Program-made: the position numbers and the translations under genes
Part shown: piece after piece, positions 60,876 through 64,000 of the stretch
Position numbering within the stretch: position 1 is the stretch's first letter
Layout of the letters: the number at the start of each line of letters is the position of its first letter
Notes under the pieces: generated by a model
The model's database searches: none
Told to the model about the DNA's origin: nothing
The model's input: the letters and a program-made list of their open reading frames with translations, nothing else
From: an uncultured Cedecea sp.
GTDB taxonomy: Bacteria > Pseudomonadota > Gammaproteobacteria > Enterobacterales > Enterobacteriaceae
NCBI RefSeq assembly: GCF_947498825.1
Contig: NZ_CANMLV010000001.1
Span: 186,001-250,000, forward strand
Direction: 5' to 3'
Length of the DNA: 64,000 nt

Positions 60876-62126
60876 ATGGACTTGACCGTTCTTATCTTCC
60901 TTTTGGTTTACATTGCAATGGGTTTTGGTAGCCTTCCTGGCTTCAAAGTAGACCGAACGGGAGCCGCGATCATTGGCGCTATGGCAATGATGACTGTTGG
61001 TAGTATCACGCCTCCTGAAGCCTGGATGTCCATCGATTATGGCACTATTGGCATGCTATTCGGTTTAATGGTGGTCTCAGCCTCATTTGTGGTTTCGGGC
61101 TTTTATTCCTGGACGGTTAAAAAAGTCGCGACATTGGATGTGACACCACCAGCATTACTTGCGGTGCTGATTGTGGTGGGTGGCGTATTGTCTGCATTGT
61201 TGACCAACGATGTGGTTATTGTTGCTATGACCCCACTGCTGGTTTCGATAACCCTGGCACGCGGACTGAATCCCATTCCTTTTTTGTTGGCATTTTGTTT
61301 TGCCGCCAATAATGGGTCCGCCGGGTCGCTGATTGGTAGCCCGAAAAATATGATAATTTCTCAAGGGCTGGATTTATCCTTTATGGGATTATTACAGTCT
61401 GCGGGTATTCCGGCATTGCTGTCATTAATTGTCATCTGGGTTGTCGTCACCCTGCTTTACCGTAATCGCTGGTATATCGCCAAAGACCAGTTACAAACGG
61501 CACAAGCCAGCGCTATGTCAGCTGCACCAGGAGATGTCAAACTCGATACCTGGGAAACGGCCAAAGCCGGAGTCATTACCTTCGCGATTATTTTCTGTTT
61601 TATTTTTACTGATATCTCTAAAGAGATTATTGCCTTAACTGCCGCAGGGCTACTGCTTATCAACCGTTCGATATCGTCTAATGACATGCTTAAATTAGTT
61701 GATGGTAATTTACTGCTGCTCATTATGGGGCTGTTTGTTGTCAATGCAGCCTTGGCAAATACCGGGATCCCGAGTGATATTTTGCACAGTTTACATAAGC
61801 ATGGCATAGACCTGAATAATCCTGTTATCCTGTTTTTAATAACCGGTTTGCTGTGCATTATTGTAGGTAATAACCCCGCTATCATGTTGCTGGTCCCCTA
61901 TGTGACCCATGAAGGAAGCATTGATGCCCTGGGGGCTGCTCTGGCACTGGGTTCAGGTTTCTCCAGTAACTTTTTTGTCTTTGGCAGCCTGGCCGGGATC
62001 ATTGTGGTTGAGCAAGCGAAGATCTACGGAGTAAAAATCTCATTTATGGAATTTACCCGTTCCGGCGGTATTACCGCGCTGATTTGTATGTTGTTGTCCA
62101 GCGTATGGATCTTTGCCATTTCCTAG
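60876..62126 (+). CDS. SLC13/ArsB-type anion permease
   Basis: A 416-residue membrane protein of the ion-transporter superfamily with about 11 helices. Two-fold related motifs flank the binding site: LLTNDVVIVAMTPLLV with NNGSAGSLIGSPKNMI, and IIVGNNPAIMLLVPYV. It resembles YbiR, ArsB and other dicarboxylate/anion exporters; substrate and ion coupling are not predictable. Its own short leader and lone position suggest independent expression. Confidence 0.8.
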   Translation: MDLTVLIFLLVYIAMGFGSLPGFKVDRTGAAIIGAMAMMTVGSITPPEAWMSIDYGTIGMLFGLMVVSASFVVSGFYSWTVKKVATLDVTPPALLAVLIVVGGVLSALLTNDVVIVAMTPLLVSITLARGLNPIPFLLAFCFAANNGSAGSLIGSPKNMIISQGLDLSFMGLLQSAGIPALLSLIVIWVVVTLLYRNRWYIAKDQLQTAQASAMSAAPGDVKLDTWETAKAGVITFAIIFCFIFTDISKEIIALTAAGLLLINRSISSNDMLKLVDGNLLLLIMGLFVVNAALANTGIPSDILHSLHKHGIDLNNPVILFLITGLLCIIVGNNPAIMLLVPYVTHEGSIDALGAALALGSGFSSNFFVFGSLAGIIVVEQAKIYGVKISFMEFTRSGGITALICMLLSSVWIFAIS

Positions 62127-62196
62127 TTCACGCCGATAAATATGCCTGAATGCATTTTTTGCGCTAACAAATGTGATTACTATCGTTGAAACTCTG

Positions 62197-62228
62197 CCCG
62201 GCAAGTGATTGAATAATCACCTGTCGGG
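62197..62228 (+). terminator. Hairpin after the permease gene
   Basis: A stem with CCCG/CGGG outside and GTGATT/AATCAC inside lies about 70 bases past the permease stop. No T run follows, so the role as terminator is weak. Confidence 0.35.
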
Positions 62229-62364
62229 AGACGAGTGATCGCACTTCACTGCTGTGGCTTTTTTTACATAACTCACGGCTATTGCTTATGCTTATCGACA
62301 CGTGCCATACCTGTACTCTCAACATCACGATACATTTCCTTATAATGACTTAGTGAGCATGTAA

Positions 62365-63162
62365 ATGATCAAATGGCCATGGAAAGAACAGAATTCGACT
62401 CCCATTGATACTCTGCCCTGGCAACAGGCCCTGGCTATTCCCTTACTCTCTTCGCTCAGTGAGTCAGAACAGCAAAAATTAATTCAGCTGGCTAAACGTT
62501 TTTTGCAGCAAAAGCATCTGACAGCATTAGATGGCTTCACTCTCAACGAGCTGAAATCAGCACGTATCGCCCTGCTTTTTTGTTTACCGGTACTGGAACT
62601 GGGGATTGAATGGCTTGATGGTTTCTACGAAGTACTCATTTACCCTGAGCCCTTTACCCTTGACGATGAGTGGGAAGATGAACATGGCCTGGTTCATCGG
62701 CAGCGTGCTGTTCATTCAGGGCAAAGCTGGCAGCAAGGCCCTGTTATTCTGAACTGGCTTGATATCAAAGATTCCTTTGACGCCTCTGGTTTTAATCTCA
62801 TCATCCATGAAGTTGCGCATAAGCTTGATATGCGTAATGGTGGTTACGCCAGCGGTGTGCCATTAGCCGGCCTGCGTGAAATTGCCAGCTGGGAACGCGA
62901 CCTGCATGCCGCCATGAACCATATTCAGGATGAAATCGATTTGGTCGGTGAAGAAGCCGCCAGTATTGATGCCTATGCCGCTACCGATCCCGCAGAATGC
63001 TTTGCCGTATTATCAGAATACTTTTTCAGTGCTCCACAGCTATTTGAGCCACGATTTACTTCACTTTATCAGCGATTTTGCCAGTTCTATCAACAAGACC
63101 CGATGCAACGGCTATTAGTGAATCAAAACATACCCGATAAGAGCGACAAAATAGCATATTAA
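62365..63162 (+). CDS. mtfA: MtfA peptidase, Mlc titration factor
   Basis: Zinc aminopeptidase-like protein that binds the Mlc repressor and so influences ptsG expression. HEVAH zinc site near residue 149 with the third ligand Glu in the [18 protein letters not shown] segment. It is 265 residues. As in E. coli, it lies directly upstream of a tRNA-Asn gene. Confidence 0.95.
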   Translation: MIKWPWKEQNSTPIDTLPWQQALAIPLLSSLSESEQQKLIQLAKRFLQQKHLTALDGFTLNELKSARIALLFCLPVLELGIEWLDGFYEVLIYPEPFTLDDEWEDEHGLVHRQRAVHSGQSWQQGPVILNWLDIKDSFDASGFNLIIHEVAHKLDMRNGGYASGVPLAGLREIASWERDLHAAMNHIQDEIDLVGEEAASIDAYAATDPAECFAVLSEYFFSAPQLFEPRFTSLYQRFCQFYQQDPMQRLLVNQNIPDKSDKIAY

Positions 63163-63215
63163 GTCACCATCATGCTCTAAAATTAATCATACTAATTAAT
63201 ATGTTAGTTTTAGTG

Positions 63216-63244
63216 TTGACAGTTTTAATCGCTAACGCTAACAT
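63216..63244 (+). promoter_or_regulatory. Promoter of the tRNA-Asn gene
   Basis: TTGACA, exactly 17 bases, TAACAT, then a GC-rich discriminator GCCTCG. This is the layout of a strong, stringently controlled stable-RNA promoter and lies 18 bases before the tRNA. Confidence 0.85.
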
Positions 63245-63262
63245 ATGCCTCGTTAAGACAAT

Positions 63263-63338
63263 TCCTCTGTAGTTCAGTCGGTAGAACGGCGGACTGTTAA
63301 TCCGTATGTCACTGGTTCGAGTCCAGTCAGAGGAGCCA
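63263..63338 (+). tRNA. asnT: tRNA-Asn (GUU)
   Basis: A 76-base cloverleaf with encoded CCA: acceptor TCCTCTG pairs with CAGAGGA, the T arm is CTGGTTCGAGTCCAG, and the anticodon GTT is at 63296-63298. It follows mtfA, the E. coli asnT position. Asn tRNA genes are favoured attachment sites for P4-type integrases such as that of the Yersinia high-pathogenicity island; one begins 180 bases downstream. Confidence 0.98.
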
Positions 63339-63347
63339 ATTTAAAGA

Positions 63348-63377
63348 AAGCAGACGTTCACTGACGTCTGCTTTTTT
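63348..63377 (+). terminator. Rho-independent terminator of tRNA-Asn
   Basis: A 10-bp stem (AAGCAGACGT / ACGTCTGCTT) followed by six T residues, ten bases past the tRNA. Confidence 0.92.
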
Positions 63378-63449
63378 GTTTTCTATCAATTACTTACCCT
63401 CTCTTTTAGGTTCACCCTCTTCCACCAAAAAACGCTACGACTCACTACT

Positions 63450-63502
63450 TTTGTTGGTAGAATCGTTGGTATCTCTGGTTCGATTTTGCTTATACCAACA
63501 AA
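63450..63502. promoter_or_regulatory. Repeats in front of the integrase start
   Basis: TTTGTTGGTA at 63450-63459 and its exact complement TACCAACAAA at 63493-63502, with a third GTTGGTA at 63465-63471. Such sets before P4-type integrases can be integrase binding or autoregulation sites. The ribosome site AGGGGG follows. Confidence 0.5.
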
Positions 63503-63517
63503 TCAAGGGGGCGAGTC

Positions 63518-63592
63518 ATGTCACTTACTGATTCCAAAGTAAAAAATGCCAAGTCTCTTGAGAAGGAATATAAGCTGACTGACGGCTTTGGT
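63518..63592 (+). pseudogene. int: P4-type tyrosine integrase, N-terminal fragment
   Basis: A good ribosome site and ATG open a protein that reads MSLTDSKVKNAKSLEKEYKL then TDGFG, the N-terminus of P4/HPI-type integrases (DUF4102 arm-binding domain). Homology stops abruptly after about 25 codons; the frame continues 90 codons as nonsense antisense to a bacteriocin remnant. The catalytic domain is lost, so it cannot recombine DNA. The breakpoint is near 63592-63605. Confidence 0.75.
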
Positions 63593-64000
63593 ATCCCTAC
63601 CGGATTCTGGTTGCCTGTATTTGAAGGAACATTGACGCCTGAACTGTCTGGCGTCCAGATGATGGTGAGACGCGGATCTTCCTCTGTAGTAAACGTATAC
63701 GCTTTACGGCTCTCATCCCATGCCATTTTACGCACACGCACCATATCTTTACCCGGTGGAGTGTGCCAGCCGTGGGAGCCGGATTACCTTTATCATCTTC
63801 CTCCCATGAATAACGTACACGACTTGGTACTTCACGCACCTGTTCCAGACGCATACGGTCAATAAAGTCCTGTTCACCGTCATTCCGCCTTCCGGGCACC
63901 ATTCCCATCACGACTGCGGCTACGGGAGCACCGGGCAGCTGGAAGCAATTCTTTCAAGTCCTGTAGACATCTCACCAAGTTTTACCGCCCACGTTCCTGA
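63593..64000 (-). pseudogene. S-pyocin/colicin-type bacteriocin gene, decayed fragment
   Basis: On the complement three pieces in different frames follow one another: MSTGLERIAS (near 63960), then QLPGAPVAAVVMGMVPG with FIDRMRLEQVREVPSRVRYS and WEEDDKGN, then GWHTPPGKDMVRVRKMAWDE with SRKAYTFTTEEDPRLTIIWT and NVPSNTGNQNP. The order and the RVRKMAWD...YTFTTEE...IIWTP and NTGN marks resemble the S-type pyocin/colicin translocation domain. At least two frameshifts (near 63935 and 63775) break it, and the killing domain would follow at the integrase junction but is gone. It runs off the window. The family assignment is from memory of the motif. Confidence 0.55.

Noticed and set aside
63518..63865. 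115-codon frame as a complete small protein
   Set aside because: Only the first 25 or so codons resemble an integrase; the rest is antisense to the bacteriocin remnant.

Overview
The window looks like chromosomal backbone DNA from an enteric gammaproteobacterium (order Enterobacterales). Its gene order, from ndh through the fab cluster, rne and the flgA-N block to pyrC, lpxL, opgGHC and ymdB, follows the Escherichia coli map in reverse, and many predicted proteins are close to the E. coli ones as I remember them. Three things suggest a genus outside E. coli itself, perhaps of the Hafnia/Yersinia/Serratia type: an exported polygalacturonase with a KdgR-like operator, a YidGH-like pair inside the rne-flgL interval, and a family of palindromic miniature repeats. 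The genus is an inference and no species call is made.

Layout. 1-1 kb: 3' end of an IutA-type ferric-aerobactin receptor, converging on ndh. 1-6.4 kb: ndh, with an FNR box, then ycfP and the overlapping set nagZ-thiK-lpoB-ycfL-hinT. 6.7-8.1 kb: ptsG, with CRP-like and SgrS-target sequences. 8.4-18.9 kb: a long leftward block, tatD-holB-tmk-mltG-pabC followed by fabF-acpP-fabG-fabD-fabH-plsX-rpmF-yceD, covering DNA replication, peptidoglycan processing, folate and fatty-acid/phospholipid synthesis. 19-24.6 kb: yceF, rluC and a divergent rne with a long leader and an unusually repetitive C-terminal scaffold. 24.8-26.9 kb: an accessory block with a GH28 pectinase and two DUF202 membrane proteins. 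27.2-38.7 kb: the flagellar hook/basal-body locus flgL-B, flgA and flgMN, with sigma-28 promoters before flgK and flgM.

38.8-45.6 kb: a cold-shock-domain protein of unknown role, murJ, yceM, yceH, rimJ, an mdtH interrupted by one in-frame stop, and yceB. 45.9-54.3 kb: pyrC (PurR box, with a repeat in its leader), dinI (LexA box), bssS, solA, yceJ-yceI, trhO, lpxL, msyB and yceK. 54.4-60.5 kb: the osmoregulated periplasmic glucan genes opgGH and divergent opgC, then ymdB. 60.9-63.2 kb: an SLC13/ArsB-like permease and mtfA. 63.26 kb: tRNA-Asn(GUU), followed at once by a recombination junction in which the first 25 or so codons of a P4-type integrase abut a decayed S-pyocin/colicin-type bacteriocin gene on the opposite strand.

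Most of the window is ordinary core genome. The most interesting parts are the tRNA-Asn integration scar with its bacteriocin remnant, the pectinase block, the palindromic miniature elements (one inside the pyrC leader), the rne hexapeptide array, the mdtH nonsense codon, the orphan cold-shock-domain protein, and a C6-ATA-G6 palindrome that resembles CsoR/RcnR-family operators.
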